A DNA stretch of 64,000 nt from Ga0077555 sp963741565 (GCA_963741565.1 CAVUIK010000004.1:62001-126000), one strand, 5' to 3'. Counted from the first letter of the stretch, positions 27,079 to 36,608 are shown. Numbers and translations: made by a program. Notes: generated by a model not told the origin, from the sequence alone.

Positions 27079-28056
27079 CTATTCCAGCTTGATGTTCGCC
27101 TTCTTCGCGATCGTGCCCCAGCGGTCGAACTCCTTCTTCTGGAAGGTGGCGAACTGCTCCACCGTGAGCGTTTCGGGATCGGTGCCGAGGCTATCGAACT
27201 TCGCCTTGATGTCGGCCTGACTCGCGATCTTGACGAGTTCGGCATTGAGCCGCTGGACGATTTGGGGCGGCGTCTTGGCCGGTGCCCAAATGCCGTACCA
27301 GCTGCCGAGATCGAAGCCGGAAAAGCCTTGCTCGATCATGGTCGGCACGTTTGGAAGCGCGGCATTGCGGGCAGGCGCGGAGACGGCCAGCACCTTGAGC
27401 TGGCCATTCTTGATGTAGGGCATGGCGGCCGGCAGCGATTCAAAGCTCATAGGCACTTCGCCTGAGATGACCGCTGCGATGGCCGGCCCGCCGCCCTTGT
27501 AGGCGATGTGCTGCAGGTCGAGGCCGGTGACCTCGCGGAACCGCTCACCCGCCAGATGCATGGCGCCGCCGACACTGGACGAACCATAGTTGATCTTGCC
27601 ACCCTTGGCTTTGAAGGCCGCCACCAGATCCTGGGCAGTGTTCTGCGGCGTCGCGGCGGCGGTGATCAGCACAGCCGGTACGCTGGCCATGAGATGCACC
27701 GGCTGAAAGTCGCGGTCGACGTCGTAGAGTGGATTGGTGATGACGTGCGGCAGGATCACGACGCTTGAGGCATTCGCCATCAACGTGTGGCCGTCCGGCG
27801 CCGCGCGTGCCACGTCCTGGGCGCCAATCTGGCCGGATGCGCCGGCCTTGTTGTCGATGACCACCGCTTGGCCCAATGCCTCGCTGAGTTTGTGGGCGTA
27901 GATCCGCGCGACTACGTCGGTCGGACCGCCCGGCGGGAATGGCACGACCAGCCGGATTGCCTTCGAAGGATAGGTCTGCGCCTGAGCTGGAACTGCATCG
28001 AAGCTGCCGGCGATGGCTATCGCGATGGCCAAGAACAGTAACCTGCGCATGCCCAT
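27079..28056 (-). CDS. Bug-family (TctC) tripartite tricarboxylate receptor 1
   Basis: 325 residues, start ATG 28056 with GGAGGG upstream. Signal peptide to about residue 27 (VPAQAQTYP). Family marks: KAIRLVVPFPPGGPTDVVAR, VVIDNKAGASGQIGAQDVARAAPDGHTL and VPTMIEQGFSGFD. Bug receptors capture carboxylates in the periplasm for TctAB permeases; no tctA/tctB is in the window, so this is an orphan receptor, common in soil proteobacteria. It converges with the VOC gene. Confidence 0.9.
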   Translation of the reverse strand: MGMRRLLFLAIAIAIAGSFDAVPAQAQTYPSKAIRLVVPFPPGGPTDVVARIYAHKLSEALGQAVVIDNKAGASGQIGAQDVARAAPDGHTLMANASSVVILPHVITNPLYDVDRDFQPVHLMASVPAVLITAAATPQNTAQDLVAAFKAKGGKINYGSSSVGGAMHLAGERFREVTGLDLQHIAYKGGGPAIAAVISGEVPMSFESLPAAMPYIKNGQLKVLAVSAPARNAALPNVPTMIEQGFSGFDLGSWYGIWAPAKTPPQIVQRLNAELVKIASQADIKAKFDSLGTDPETLTVEQFATFQKKEFDRWGTIAKKANIKLE

Positions 28057-28270
28057 CGAACCCTCCGCACGGTGCCGTTGAACGCCGAAGATAGCGCGTT
28101 TTGATCGAGGCGACCACGTATTCCCAGGGGGCGTCGGGACCGCGACAGGTCGCGAAAGGCAATTCTCAATGGGGCTTCGAGAATACGTCCGGAATTGACA
28201 ATTACCGCCATTGGGGTTGAGATCACTGCTGTAAATGCCGCAATGTCATTGTCTGCAGTGGAGTGCCGCT

Positions 28271-29893
28271 ATGTCACGTACCTTCATTTCGCTCGCATTT
28301 TCTGGTGCCATACTGGCCCTGTCGCCCAACGCGACATTGGCGCACGGTGGCCCAGTTGATATCAAGCGCCTTGGCAAAGTCGATTTCAAGGTCAGCTGCA
28401 CCGCGCCCGCCCAGAAAGAGTTCAATCGCGGAATGGCGCTCTATCATTCGTTCGCCTGGTCCGACGCCATGGCCTCGTTCGAGGCAGTGGCAAAGGCCGA
28501 TCCGACCTGCGGCATGGCACACTGGGGCCGTGCGATGGCGACACTCGACAATCCCTTCATATGGCCGGCCAATCTGCCGGCGCAGAAGTTGAACAACATC
28601 GCCGGCATGCTCGACGAGGCGCGCAAGGCTGGCCTGAAGACGGATCGCGAGAAGGGCTACGTCGAGGCGGTGGCCTCCTTCGTGCGCGACCACGACAAGC
28701 TCAATCACCGCACGCGCCTCGTGACGTTCGAAGGCGAGATGGCGAAACTCGCCGCCGCCAACAAGGGCGACAAGGAAGCTGGCATCCTATCGGCCTTGGT
28801 CACGTCGGCGAATTTCGATCCGACCGACAAGACCTACGCCAACCAGCTCAAGGCGGCGCGCGCGCTGGAGCCGCTGTTCAAGGCGATGCCCAATCATCCC
28901 GGCGTCGCCCACTACATCATCCACAGCTACGATTATCCGCCGATCGCGAAGCACGGCGTCAAGGCCGCGCGCGCCTACGCCAAGATCGCGCCGGGGGCGA
29001 CGCACGCGCTGCATATGCCGTCGCACATCTTCACGCGCCTCGGCTACTGGCAGGACTCGGTCAATGCCAACGCCGCATCCGAGAAGGCGGCGGGTGACGC
29101 CTCGTTCGACGGCCATCACGCGAACGACTACCAGGTCTATGCCTACCTGCAGATGGCGCAGGACAAAGCGGCCATGAGTGCCATGCAACGGTCGCAGGCG
29201 CGCAAGTCGATCGACCATTTCGGCTCGGCCTACGCCTATGCCGCGATGCCGGCCCGGATGGCGCTTGAGCGGAGCGACTGGAAGGCTGCCGCCGAGGTGA
29301 AGCTCGAACCCGCCGGCGACTACCCTTGGAAGAAGTATCCGCAGGCCGAGGCCGTGAATGCTTTTGCCCGCGCGATCGGTGCATCGCGGATCGAGAACGG
29401 CGCACTCGTGCGTGAGCAGCACAAGCGGCTCGTTGCGCTGCGTGATGCCGCCAAAGAGGCGAAGCTCGGCTATTGGGCCGAGCAGATCGACATCAATGCG
29501 GCAACGGCCGAGGCGCTTGCGAACTGCGCAGAGAAGCGGACCGATGCGTGCGTCTCCGGTCTCACCGAAGCCGCCCGGCGCGAGGACGCAACCGAGAAGC
29601 ACGCTGTGACGCCGGGGCCGGTCGTGCCGGCGCGCGAATTGCTGGCCGACACGCTGTTGGCGGCGAAGAAGCCAGCCGACGCGCTGAAGGAGTACGAGAC
29701 GGTGCTGGTCAAGGAGCCGAACCGCTATCGCGCGGTGGCAGGCGCCATGGCGGCGGCGCAAGATAGTGGTGATCGGCGCAAGGCGCGGACCTACGCAACC
29801 AAGCTGCTGCAACTCGGCGCCAAGAGCAGCCCGGGACGCCAGTCGCTCGACCAAGCGCGGCTGATCGTCAACAACCGCGTCGCGAGCCGCTGA
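28271..29893 (+). CDS. Secreted TPR-like repeat protein
   Basis: 540 residues from the ATG at 28271. Signal peptide (FISLAFSGAILALSPNATLAHG). The body is helical repeats resembling TPRs: EFNRGMALYHSFAWSDAMAS, ADPTCGMAHWGRAMA, and near the end DALKEYETVLVKEPNRYRAV. Two conserved His/Asp patches (HYIIHSYDYPP; HMPSHIFTRLGYW) match a family of hypothetical periplasmic TPR proteins annotated in many proteobacteria. No enzyme activity is assigned. A second, smaller TPR gene follows after 43 bp. Confidence 0.75.
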   Translation: MSRTFISLAFSGAILALSPNATLAHGGPVDIKRLGKVDFKVSCTAPAQKEFNRGMALYHSFAWSDAMASFEAVAKADPTCGMAHWGRAMATLDNPFIWPANLPAQKLNNIAGMLDEARKAGLKTDREKGYVEAVASFVRDHDKLNHRTRLVTFEGEMAKLAAANKGDKEAGILSALVTSANFDPTDKTYANQLKAARALEPLFKAMPNHPGVAHYIIHSYDYPPIAKHGVKAARAYAKIAPGATHALHMPSHIFTRLGYWQDSVNANAASEKAAGDASFDGHHANDYQVYAYLQMAQDKAAMSAMQRSQARKSIDHFGSAYAYAAMPARMALERSDWKAAAEVKLEPAGDYPWKKYPQAEAVNAFARAIGASRIENGALVREQHKRLVALRDAAKEAKLGYWAEQIDINAATAEALANCAEKRTDACVSGLTEAARREDATEKHAVTPGPVVPARELLADTLLAAKKPADALKEYETVLVKEPNRYRAVAGAMAAAQDSGDRRKARTYATKLLQLGAKSSPGRQSLDQARLIVNNRVASR

Positions 29894-29936
29894 GGAGCAA
29901 GGGCAGCGCGTCGGTCGTGCTGCCCTCACACAACGC

Positions 29937-30479
29937 ATGTTCATTTCGCGAAGGAACAAAACCATCCGGCGCGCGTGGCTGACGATGACCGCTTTCGGAC
30001 TATGCCTGGCGGGGCTGGTGGCGGCGTCGGGTGCCATGGCCGCCGACAGCGATCCTAAGCCCGTGCCGAAGGGCGGGCCGCGGGCGCAAGCGATCACCGC
30101 CTACAACGACGGCGTCAAGTTGATGCTCGAGCGGAAGTATCCAGCGGCGCAGGGTAAATTCGAGGCGGCGCTGGCACTCGATGAGACCATCGCGGAGGCG
30201 CACAATAATCTGGCGTTCAGCCTGCGGGTGCAGGGCACGCAGAACTTCGAGCGGGCATTGGCGCACTACAATCGCGCGCTGGAAATCGATCCAAAATTGG
30301 CGCGGGCCTACATGTATCGGGGCGTGCTGTTCGTCCAGAAGGGCGACCTGGGTAAGGCGCGCGCAGACCACGCGCGGCTGCTCGGTATGGACGCGAAACT
30401 CGCCGCGCGGCTGAAGGAAGCGATCGACAGCTTCCCGATGGGCGAATCCTACGACGGTCTGGCGCCGCAGTTCGATTGA
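29937..30479 (+). CDS. Small secreted TPR protein
   Basis: 180 residues, ATG 29937; an internal ATG at 29985 would shorten the basic leader. A signal peptide (FGLCLAGLVAASGAMAAD) is followed by three TPR units: AITAYNDGVKLMLERKYPAA, AHNNLAFSLRVQG ... YNRALEIDPKLA and AYMYRGVLFVQKGDLGKA. Likely a periplasmic protein-protein interaction module; probable operon with the larger TPR gene just upstream. Confidence 0.75.
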   Translation: MFISRRNKTIRRAWLTMTAFGLCLAGLVAASGAMAADSDPKPVPKGGPRAQAITAYNDGVKLMLERKYPAAQGKFEAALALDETIAEAHNNLAFSLRVQGTQNFERALAHYNRALEIDPKLARAYMYRGVLFVQKGDLGKARADHARLLGMDAKLAARLKEAIDSFPMGESYDGLAPQFD

Positions 30480-30500
30480 GACCGATCGAGTTCCTACGGG

Positions 30501-31469
30501 TTACTCGATCCGCACCTTGGCCTGCTTGACGATGCGGTCCCACTTGGCGCTCTCGGACTTGATGCGCTCGGTGAATGCGTCCGGCGTGCTGGCGACCGGC
30601 TGGAAGCCGAGGTCCTGCAAATGCTTGGTGGCTTCGGGCGCAGCGACGATTTTCTGGATCTCGCGTGACCACAGATCGACCAGCTCGCGTGGGGTTCCGA
30701 TTGGCGTGACAATCGCGGTGAGGGTGTCGGATTCCTGATCGGGAATGCCGGCTTCGGCCATCGTCGGCACATCGGGAAGCCCCGGCACGCGCTTGGCGCT
30801 CAGCACGGCAAGGGCTCTGAGTTTGCCGCCTTGAATGCCGGGCATCGCGCCTGGTAGTGCTGTAAACGCCACCGGCGTATGGCCGCCCATCGTTGAGGTG
30901 ATGGCCGCGGCGGCGCTGGTGTGGGCGACGGTGGCGAGATCGAGGGAGTAGGTGAGCTTGAACATCTCGCCAGCCAGATGCGGCGTCGATCCGGTCGAAG
31001 GTTGCGCGTAGCTGTACTTGCCGGGATTGGCCCGGATCAGCTCGATCAGTTCTTTAACGGATTTTGCCGGCACCGTCGGATTGACCGTCAGCACGTTCGG
31101 CGAGACCGCCACCAGCGAGACGGCCTGGAAGTTCTTGAGCGGGTCGTAGGGGACTCGCGCATAGAGGCTCGGGTTGATGATGAAGCCTGTCGAGACGGTG
31201 AGGAACGTGTAGCCGTCGGGTGTGGCCTTGGCAGCAGCGGCCGTGCCGGTGTTACCGCCAGCACCCGGCATGTTCTCGACGTAGACCTGCTTGCCCCAGA
31301 GCTCCGACAGTTTTTGGCTGATCAGCCGCGCGATCACGTCGGTGGGTCCACCGGCGCCGAATGGAACGATCAGGCGGATCGGGCGGTCGGGATAGGGGGC
31401 CTGGGCGGCGGCTGGCGCTGCGATGACGGCAAGTCCCAGCAGAACAGCAGCAATACGAAGCAAACCCAT
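30501..31469 (-). CDS. Bug-family (TctC) tripartite tricarboxylate receptor 2
   Basis: 322 residues, ATG 31469 with GGAGGG upstream. Signal peptide ending AAAQAPYP. Same family marks as the gene at 27079: RPIRLIVPFGAGGPTDVIAR, YVENMPGAGGNTGTAAAAKA and LPDVPTMAEAGIPD. The two are not close copies, so they probably bind different carboxylates. No permease nearby. Its end converges with the small TPR gene. Confidence 0.9.
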   Translation of the reverse strand: MGLLRIAAVLLGLAVIAAPAAAQAPYPDRPIRLIVPFGAGGPTDVIARLISQKLSELWGKQVYVENMPGAGGNTGTAAAAKATPDGYTFLTVSTGFIINPSLYARVPYDPLKNFQAVSLVAVSPNVLTVNPTVPAKSVKELIELIRANPGKYSYAQPSTGSTPHLAGEMFKLTYSLDLATVAHTSAAAAITSTMGGHTPVAFTALPGAMPGIQGGKLRALAVLSAKRVPGLPDVPTMAEAGIPDQESDTLTAIVTPIGTPRELVDLWSREIQKIVAAPEATKHLQDLGFQPVASTPDAFTERIKSESAKWDRIVKQAKVRIE

Positions 31470-31649
31470 GCGACACCCTCCCAGATCTGGCGATCAAGCC
31501 GGACTGTAGCGCGGCATGTCCCGTCCGGCTATCGATGGCGATGGCTTATCCGAGTGGCGATGCTGGAGGGTTGCCGGAGCGCGCCTTGCCTATCCGTTAA
31601 CGAAAGGTTGGCAGGTCCGCGTCATAGTGTTCACGACGTTCTGGCCGCC

Positions 31650-32162
31650 ATGAGTGCTCCGATGTTTGAGAGAAATCGCGTCGACAGTCGGACCGATACG
31701 CTAATCGCCGTAGAAGTCACGCTCGGGGATGGTGGGGTCGTGTCCGGCCGAACGGTTCTGGACCAAGGCAAGTCGCTCCACAAACTGCTCGATGGGGATG
31801 ACGCGTTCATCTACATTGAGGCGTTCGGCGGCGAAGGTGCCTTCATTCCGAAGGCAGAAATTCGCGGCATCAAAGTGATGCAGGGTGTCCGCCGCCAGTT
31901 GGGCATGTTCCCGGTTTCAGACGCGCGCGACTTCGATCCTCACCGAATTCTAGGGTTGGAAAAAGACGTCGGCTTCGACGCCATTCGCGAGGCCTATCAT
32001 CGCCGATCGAAATTGTACCACCCCGATCGCTATGCGGGGATCGAGCTACCGGTCGAGATCCGGGCCTACCTCGAGGCGATGTCGAAGAACGTCAACGCGG
32101 CCTACCGCGCACTTCGTTACGTGGGCCGGAAGACCGAGCCGATCACTACGCGACGCGCTTAG
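31650..32162 (+). CDS. Protein with C-terminal J domain
   Basis: 170 residues from the ATG at 31650. The N-terminal ~90 residues (VEVTLGDGGVVSGRTVLDQG, LDGDDAFIYIEAFGGEGAFIP, KAEIRGIKVMQ) look like a beta-rich module of unknown family. The C-terminal ~65 residues are a J domain: DFDPHRILGLEKDVGFDAIREAYHRRSKLYHPD with the HPD tripeptide intact. J domains stimulate DnaK-type ATPases; here the domain is at the C-terminus without Gly/Phe or zinc regions, so the N-terminal part probably selects the client. No dnaK is near. Confidence 0.8.
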   Translation: MSAPMFERNRVDSRTDTLIAVEVTLGDGGVVSGRTVLDQGKSLHKLLDGDDAFIYIEAFGGEGAFIPKAEIRGIKVMQGVRRQLGMFPVSDARDFDPHRILGLEKDVGFDAIREAYHRRSKLYHPDRYAGIELPVEIRAYLEAMSKNVNAAYRALRYVGRKTEPITTRRA

Positions 32163-32189
32163 TGCGCCGTGGTTCGCTGCCGTCGCCGT

Positions 32190-32990
32190 TCACTTCTTGC
32201 CGACGACCGTGACCGCGCCGCCGGTCGCCGTGCGGCCGCCATCGATCACGTATTGCGCGCCGGTGATGCCCGAAGCGTAGTCCGAGCACAGGAACAGCAC
32301 AGTGTTGGCGATTTCGTCGGCGGTCGAAAAGCGGCCGAGCGGAATGGCCGCTGCGTAACGCTTGGCGACCGCGGCGGCATCAGACGGATCGATCTGGCTG
32401 GTGACCGAGTGGATCATGCGCGTGTCGACCGGGCCAGGGCAGACGGCGTTGATGCGGATGCCATGCGGCGCGGCCTCGCCCGAGACCGTTTTCGTGATGC
32501 CGATCACGGCGTGCTTCGAGGCGACATAGGCCGCCATGTTCGGCGAGCCGACGAGGCCCGCGATCGATGCGGTGTTCACGACCGCCCCCGATTTCTGCTT
32601 CATCATCTGCGGTAGCACGTGTTTCAGGCCGAGATAGACGCCTTTCACGTTGACGCCGATGATCTGGTCCCATTCGGCCTCGTCGACCTCGACGAGCGGC
32701 TTCAACTTGCCTTCGATGCCGGCGTTGTTGTGGAAGCAGTCGATCCGGCCGTAGGTGTCGATCGCAGCTTTTACGTAGGCGGCGACGTCGGCCGATTTCG
32801 TCACGTCGGCGGCCACCGAGATGGCTTTGCCGCCCTTTTGCTCGATGGCGCCGGCCGCAGCCTTGGCGCCGGCCGCGTCGCGATCGACCAGCACGACGCT
32901 GGCGCCGTGCGCGCCGAAGGCCAGCGCCGTGGCGCGACCGATGCCGTTGGCGGCACCTGTGATGACGGCGACCTTGCCCTTGAAGTCCAT
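32190..32990 (-). CDS. Short-chain dehydrogenase/reductase
   Basis: 266 residues from the ATG at 32990 (GGAG 6 nt upstream); the longer frame from 33305 overlaps the GST gene and lacks family similarity. Rossmann motif TGAANGIG, NNAG, catalytic Ser in NTASIAG and YxxxK in YVASKHA; PGPVDTRM follows. A classical NAD(P)-dependent SDR acting on an alcohol/ketone of unknown identity. On the same strand as and 44 bp after the GST gene, so likely co-transcribed. Confidence 0.9.
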   Translation of the reverse strand: MDFKGKVAVITGAANGIGRATALAFGAHGASVVLVDRDAAGAKAAAGAIEQKGGKAISVAADVTKSADVAAYVKAAIDTYGRIDCFHNNAGIEGKLKPLVEVDEAEWDQIIGVNVKGVYLGLKHVLPQMMKQKSGAVVNTASIAGLVGSPNMAAYVASKHAVIGITKTVSGEAAPHGIRINAVCPGPVDTRMIHSVTSQIDPSDAAAVAKRYAAAIPLGRFSTADEIANTVLFLCSDYASGITGAQYVIDGGRTATGGAVTVVGKK

Positions 32991-33034
32991 GTGTGTGCTC
33001 CGGTGTAGCGCGCCCGTCGACAGGCGCTCGGGTG

Positions 33035-33670
33035 TCAGACGACTTTGTCCTTGATCTTCTGCGGGATGGGCCGCGAATTCAACAGCGATGGGCGCTGCTC
33101 CATGCGGTCGCTGTACAGCGCGAGGTTCGGGTGGCGGCGCCGCCAGTCGTAGTCCGGATAGCGCACAGTGAGATAGCCGACGACGGTTGCGGTCGCGATG
33201 TCGCCGAGGCCGAACCTGTCGCCAACGGCGTAGTCGCGGTTGCCGATCAGGCGGGCGAGTTCCTTGATGCCGCCGTCGATCTTGCGGCTCTGGCGCGCGA
33301 TCCATTCGGCACTCTGGTGCTCCGGCTTGCGCATCCGCTCGAAGAAGTACAGCACGAATGCGTCACAGATGCCGTCGGCCAGAACTTCGAGATGCCGGGC
33401 GGCGAGCTTCCCGTCGATGTCGGCCGGCAGCAGCGGCGGGGCGGGATGCTTGGCCTCGAGCCACTCGAGGATGTAGCGGGATTCATAAATGCTGGTGCCC
33501 TCTTGCGTCAGCAGGATCGGCAGCTTCTCGAGCGGATTGTACTTCGGCGTGGCCGTGGTCTTGTCCCAGGGAACCTCGGTGATCAACTCGAAGGGGATCG
33601 ATTTTTCTGCAAGGGCAATCCGCACCTTGCGGGCATAGGGGCTGGGGGTCGCGCTGATCAGTCGGTACAT
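33035..33670 (-). CDS. Glutathione S-transferase family protein
   Basis: 211 residues, ATG 33670. Thioredoxin-fold N-terminal domain: ATPSPYARKVRIALAEKSIPFEL, the cis-Pro in KLPILLTQEG, and SIYESRYILEWLE (GSH gamma-Glu binding Glu-Ser). The C-terminal domain is all helical (VGDRFGLGDIATATVVGYL, N-capping box). It likely conjugates glutathione or isomerises a small electrophile. Pairs with the SDR gene downstream. Confidence 0.88.
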   Translation of the reverse strand: MYRLISATPSPYARKVRIALAEKSIPFELITEVPWDKTTATPKYNPLEKLPILLTQEGTSIYESRYILEWLEAKHPAPPLLPADIDGKLAARHLEVLADGICDAFVLYFFERMRKPEHQSAEWIARQSRKIDGGIKELARLIGNRDYAVGDRFGLGDIATATVVGYLTVRYPDYDWRRRHPNLALYSDRMEQRPSLLNSRPIPQKIKDKVV

Positions 33671-33905
33671 GGCCAAGGGGTCCGTCAGACAAAAAGGCGT
33701 GCATTCGCGCGGACACTCGGTCGGATTGCGGTTTCCGTCCAGTCGCGTTTCTTGCAACCCGACCATGCACTTGGATACCTCGCCTTGATCGAGATCAGGG
33801 GCAGCCTTGCGACGTCGGGCATGCTGGACGCTTCGGGTTTGGAGTTTATGGTGCGACAGCTGCGGGCGGCCGGACAAGTGCGGGTCGTCGCCAGGGGGAG
33901 CGACT

Positions 33906-34853
33906 GTGAAAGCAACGGATTTGATCGCTGTTTCGTGGCCGCGTCGGCGATGGCCTGCGCCGGGCGAGGCCGGCGCCGCGCTTGTTGCGGCGGTGGCGCT
34001 CGTGATCTGGTGCCAAGCGGTTCTTCTGGATCGGCCGGATGCGACGGCACAGGCGCGCGGCACAGAGGTCGGCGGGACGGGCGTAACCCGCAGCGCGATC
34101 TCCGAACCCGGCACCGTGATCGGCGGCTACGTCGGCGTTCCCTATACGCATGCCAGCGATGTCCGGTTTCACAATCCGGGCAAGACCGACATGACGGTCC
34201 ACGACGTCAATTGGGACGGCAAGCCGTTCAAAAGCCCGATCTATTATGGTTTGCGGGCACAGCGCTGGTCGGCGGGCGGCGGCGGGGCGATGCTGGACTT
34301 CACGCACTCTAAAGCCATCTCGCAGCGTGAGCAGGCGGCGCGCATGTCCGGATCCCGCAACGGCGCGCCGTTACGCCCGTCAGCAACGATCGGTGAGACG
34401 TTCAAGCATCTCGAGTTCAGTCATGGCCATAACATGCTGACGCTCAACGGGCTCTATCGGCTGGGTCAGTTGTCGCCCGCGATCGGTTCCTACGTGGGGG
34501 CGGGGTTTGGCGTGGCGCTGCCGCATACCGAGGTGCAATTCCACGACGAGCCGACGCGCACCTATGAGTATCAATATACGGGGCCCGTCGTGCAGGCGTT
34601 GGCCGGGTTGGAGTTTCGCTTGCCGCGTGTCTCGGTGTTCGTCGAGTACAAATACACCTTCGCCTGGTACGCGGCGCCGATGTCGGGGCGCAGCAATCCG
34701 GGCTGGGGCTTCGGCGATTTCGGCCTCCAGTTGCTGAGCTGGTGGCGTGGCGAGCGGCCACTCTACGGCGTTCTGTCGACGAACCTTGCGAGCCATCAAG
34801 TGATCGGCGGCGTCGGTGTCCGGCTGGGGCCGGGCGGAGTGCCGGTGCGCTGA
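33906..34853 (+). CDS. Outer-membrane beta-barrel protein, lipid A oxidase-like
   Basis: 315 residues from GTG 33906 (GGGGAG upstream); the longer frame from 33807 adds no conserved residues. A hydrophobic segment (about residues 20-40) serves as signal. The mature part alternates aromatic/hydrophobic and polar residues like a barrel: GTVIGGYVGVPYTHASDVRF, GAMLDFTHSKAI, LEFSHGHNMLTLNGLYRLG, SYVGAGFGVALPHTEVQF, SVFVEYKYTFAWY. FSHGHNMLTLNG and PHTEVQF are what I recall from rhizobial proteins annotated lipid A oxidase (LpxQ-like, outer-membrane lipid A aminogluconate formation). Barrel is fairly sure, the specific enzyme less so. Confidence 0.6.
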   Translation: MKATDLIAVSWPRRRWPAPGEAGAALVAAVALVIWCQAVLLDRPDATAQARGTEVGGTGVTRSAISEPGTVIGGYVGVPYTHASDVRFHNPGKTDMTVHDVNWDGKPFKSPIYYGLRAQRWSAGGGGAMLDFTHSKAISQREQAARMSGSRNGAPLRPSATIGETFKHLEFSHGHNMLTLNGLYRLGQLSPAIGSYVGAGFGVALPHTEVQFHDEPTRTYEYQYTGPVVQALAGLEFRLPRVSVFVEYKYTFAWYAAPMSGRSNPGWGFGDFGLQLLSWWRGERPLYGVLSTNLASHQVIGGVGVRLGPGGVPVR

Positions 34854-34913
34854 GCGGCGAAAGTCATTGCAGGTCGGCGTCCGGCCGGCCCAGAATGGCG
34901 GAGGAGGCCCGCC

Positions 34914-36362
34914 ATGACAGACCTGCATTTCAAGTCCGCCGTCGAAATTGCCCGGCTCATTCGCGAACGCAAGACCAGCGCTGCCGACGTACTCGAGCAT
35001 TTCCTGGCACGCGTGGCGACCCACAACCCAAAGCTCAACGCGATCATCTGGATGGATGCCGAACGGGCACGCACGCGCGCGAAGGCCGCCGATCAAGCGC
35101 TAGCCAAGGGTGAAGTGTGGGGTCCGCTGCACGGCGTGCCGATGACGATCAAGGAGAGCTACACGGTTGCCGGCTCGCCGACGACATGGGGCGACCCCAA
35201 ATACAAGGCGAACGTGACGGAGACGAGCGCGCTGTCGGTGCAGCGTTTGGAGAAAGCCGGCGTCAACCTGTTCGGCAAGACGAACGTGCCGCTGATGCTC
35301 GCGGATTGGCAGAGCTACAACGCGATCTACGGCACTTGCAACAATCCGTGGGATCTGGGGCGGTCGCCGGGCGGCTCATCGGGCGGTTCGGCGGCAGCAC
35401 TGGCGGCTGGTCTCACAGGGATCGATGCGGGCAGCGATATCGGTGCGTCGATCCGCAATCCCGCTCACTATTGCGGCGTTTTCGGGTTGAAGCCGACCTG
35501 GGGCATCGTTTCGCCGATGGGGCACGGGTTGCCCGGTAGCCACGCTTACGGCGATATCTCGGCCATCGGTCCGCTGTCGCGCGGGGCCGAGGATCTGGAT
35601 GTGGCGCTGGATGCCATGGCGGGGCCGGACGATATCGATGGCGTTGCCTGGAAGGTCGATTTGCCCAAAAGTCCCGCGACATCCCTGAAAGATCTCAGGG
35701 TCGCAGTGAAGTTGCGCGATCCGAACTCCGAGATCGACGGCGCCTATGCCGACAAGATGCAGGCGCTGGTGGATGCCTTGGCGAAACGGGGCGCGACGGT
35801 CAAGGAGGTCGAGCCGAAGATCGACACGCGCCGGCTGCACGAACTCTATGTCTTGCTGCTCCGCGCCGCGACATCGGCCCGCACGCCGCAGGCCGACATC
35901 GATCGGTGGGGCAAGGTCGTCAAGGAGATCGGTGCAGACAAGCAGCCCTATCTCGACCAGATGGTGCGCGGCAACGGCATGGCGCATCGCGACTGGTTGG
36001 TACTGAGCAACGAACGCCACGGGTTGCGGCGGGCCTTCGCGGACTTCTTCAGGGATTGGGACATCCTGCTGTGCCCTGCGGCGGCGACGGCGGCATTCCC
36101 CCACGATCAAGCCGGCGAGCGCTGGCAGCGGACGGTGACGGTGAACAACAAGCGCGTGCCAACCACCGATCAGCTGTTCTGGGCCGGCTATTCGGGAGTC
36201 GTCTATTTGCCCTCGACGGTCGGACCCGCCGGGCTCACATCAGCCGGGTTGCCGGTCGGCTATCAGGCGATCGCGGCAAGTGGGCGCGACAAGACGGCGA
36301 TCGCGTTCAGCCGCTTCGTCGAGCGCGAGATCGGTGGGTTCGTCCCCCCGCCGGGGTACTGA
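34914..36362 (+). CDS. Amidase-signature enzyme 1
   Basis: 482 residues, ATG 34914 with GGAGGAGG upstream. Ser-cisSer-Lys triad: Lys in GVPMTIKESY, the Ser pair in SPGGSSGGSAAALAAG and GSDIGASIRNPAHYCG. Such enzymes hydrolyse carboxamides; substrate not predictable. It heads a three-gene operon: amidase 1, the 68-residue protein (39 bp later), then amidase 2 overlapping by ATGA. Confidence 0.9.
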   Translation: MTDLHFKSAVEIARLIRERKTSAADVLEHFLARVATHNPKLNAIIWMDAERARTRAKAADQALAKGEVWGPLHGVPMTIKESYTVAGSPTTWGDPKYKANVTETSALSVQRLEKAGVNLFGKTNVPLMLADWQSYNAIYGTCNNPWDLGRSPGGSSGGSAAALAAGLTGIDAGSDIGASIRNPAHYCGVFGLKPTWGIVSPMGHGLPGSHAYGDISAIGPLSRGAEDLDVALDAMAGPDDIDGVAWKVDLPKSPATSLKDLRVAVKLRDPNSEIDGAYADKMQALVDALAKRGATVKEVEPKIDTRRLHELYVLLLRAATSARTPQADIDRWGKVVKEIGADKQPYLDQMVRGNGMAHRDWLVLSNERHGLRRAFADFFRDWDILLCPAAATAAFPHDQAGERWQRTVTVNNKRVPTTDQLFWAGYSGVVYLPSTVGPAGLTSAGLPVGYQAIAASGRDKTAIAFSRFVEREIGGFVPPPGY

Positions 36363-36401
36363 AAGGGCGCAAGGATCGCTATTGGGTAAAAGGCGGAAGT
36401 A

Positions 36402-36608
36402 ATGCCGAAAAAGATACAGACCATCGTCGAAGAGCAGGCCAAGGCCTGGAGCCATGTGCGTCCGCCGAACCCGGCCGGCGAGGAGTTTGCCGCCGGGTTG
36501 GCAGGGCTGATCGACGGCTTCGAGAAGTTGCGTGGGCAGATGGCATTCGAAGATGAGCCTTCGAGCTTCGAAGCGGCGCTGCAGGAGACGAAGGAACCGT
36601 CGCGATGA
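36402..36608 (+). CDS. Small AtzG/DUF4089-like amidase partner
   Basis: 68 residues, ATG 36402 with GGAAG just upstream. All helical, with FAAGLAGLIDGFEKLRGQMAF followed by EDEPSSFEAAL. The length, the EP-x-F ending and the position directly before an amidase gene (the stop overlaps its start as ATGA) recall AtzG, the small subunit needed for the amidase AtzE in cyanuric acid breakdown. I infer that it binds the amidase encoded next; sequence similarity alone is modest. Confidence 0.55.
   Translation: MPKKIQTIVEEQAKAWSHVRPPNPAGEEFAAGLAGLIDGFEKLRGQMAFEDEPSSFEAALQETKEPSR

Noticed and set aside
28787..30097. A 436-codon open frame on the - strand
   Set aside because: Antisense to the two TPR genes; Arg-rich and without family similarity.
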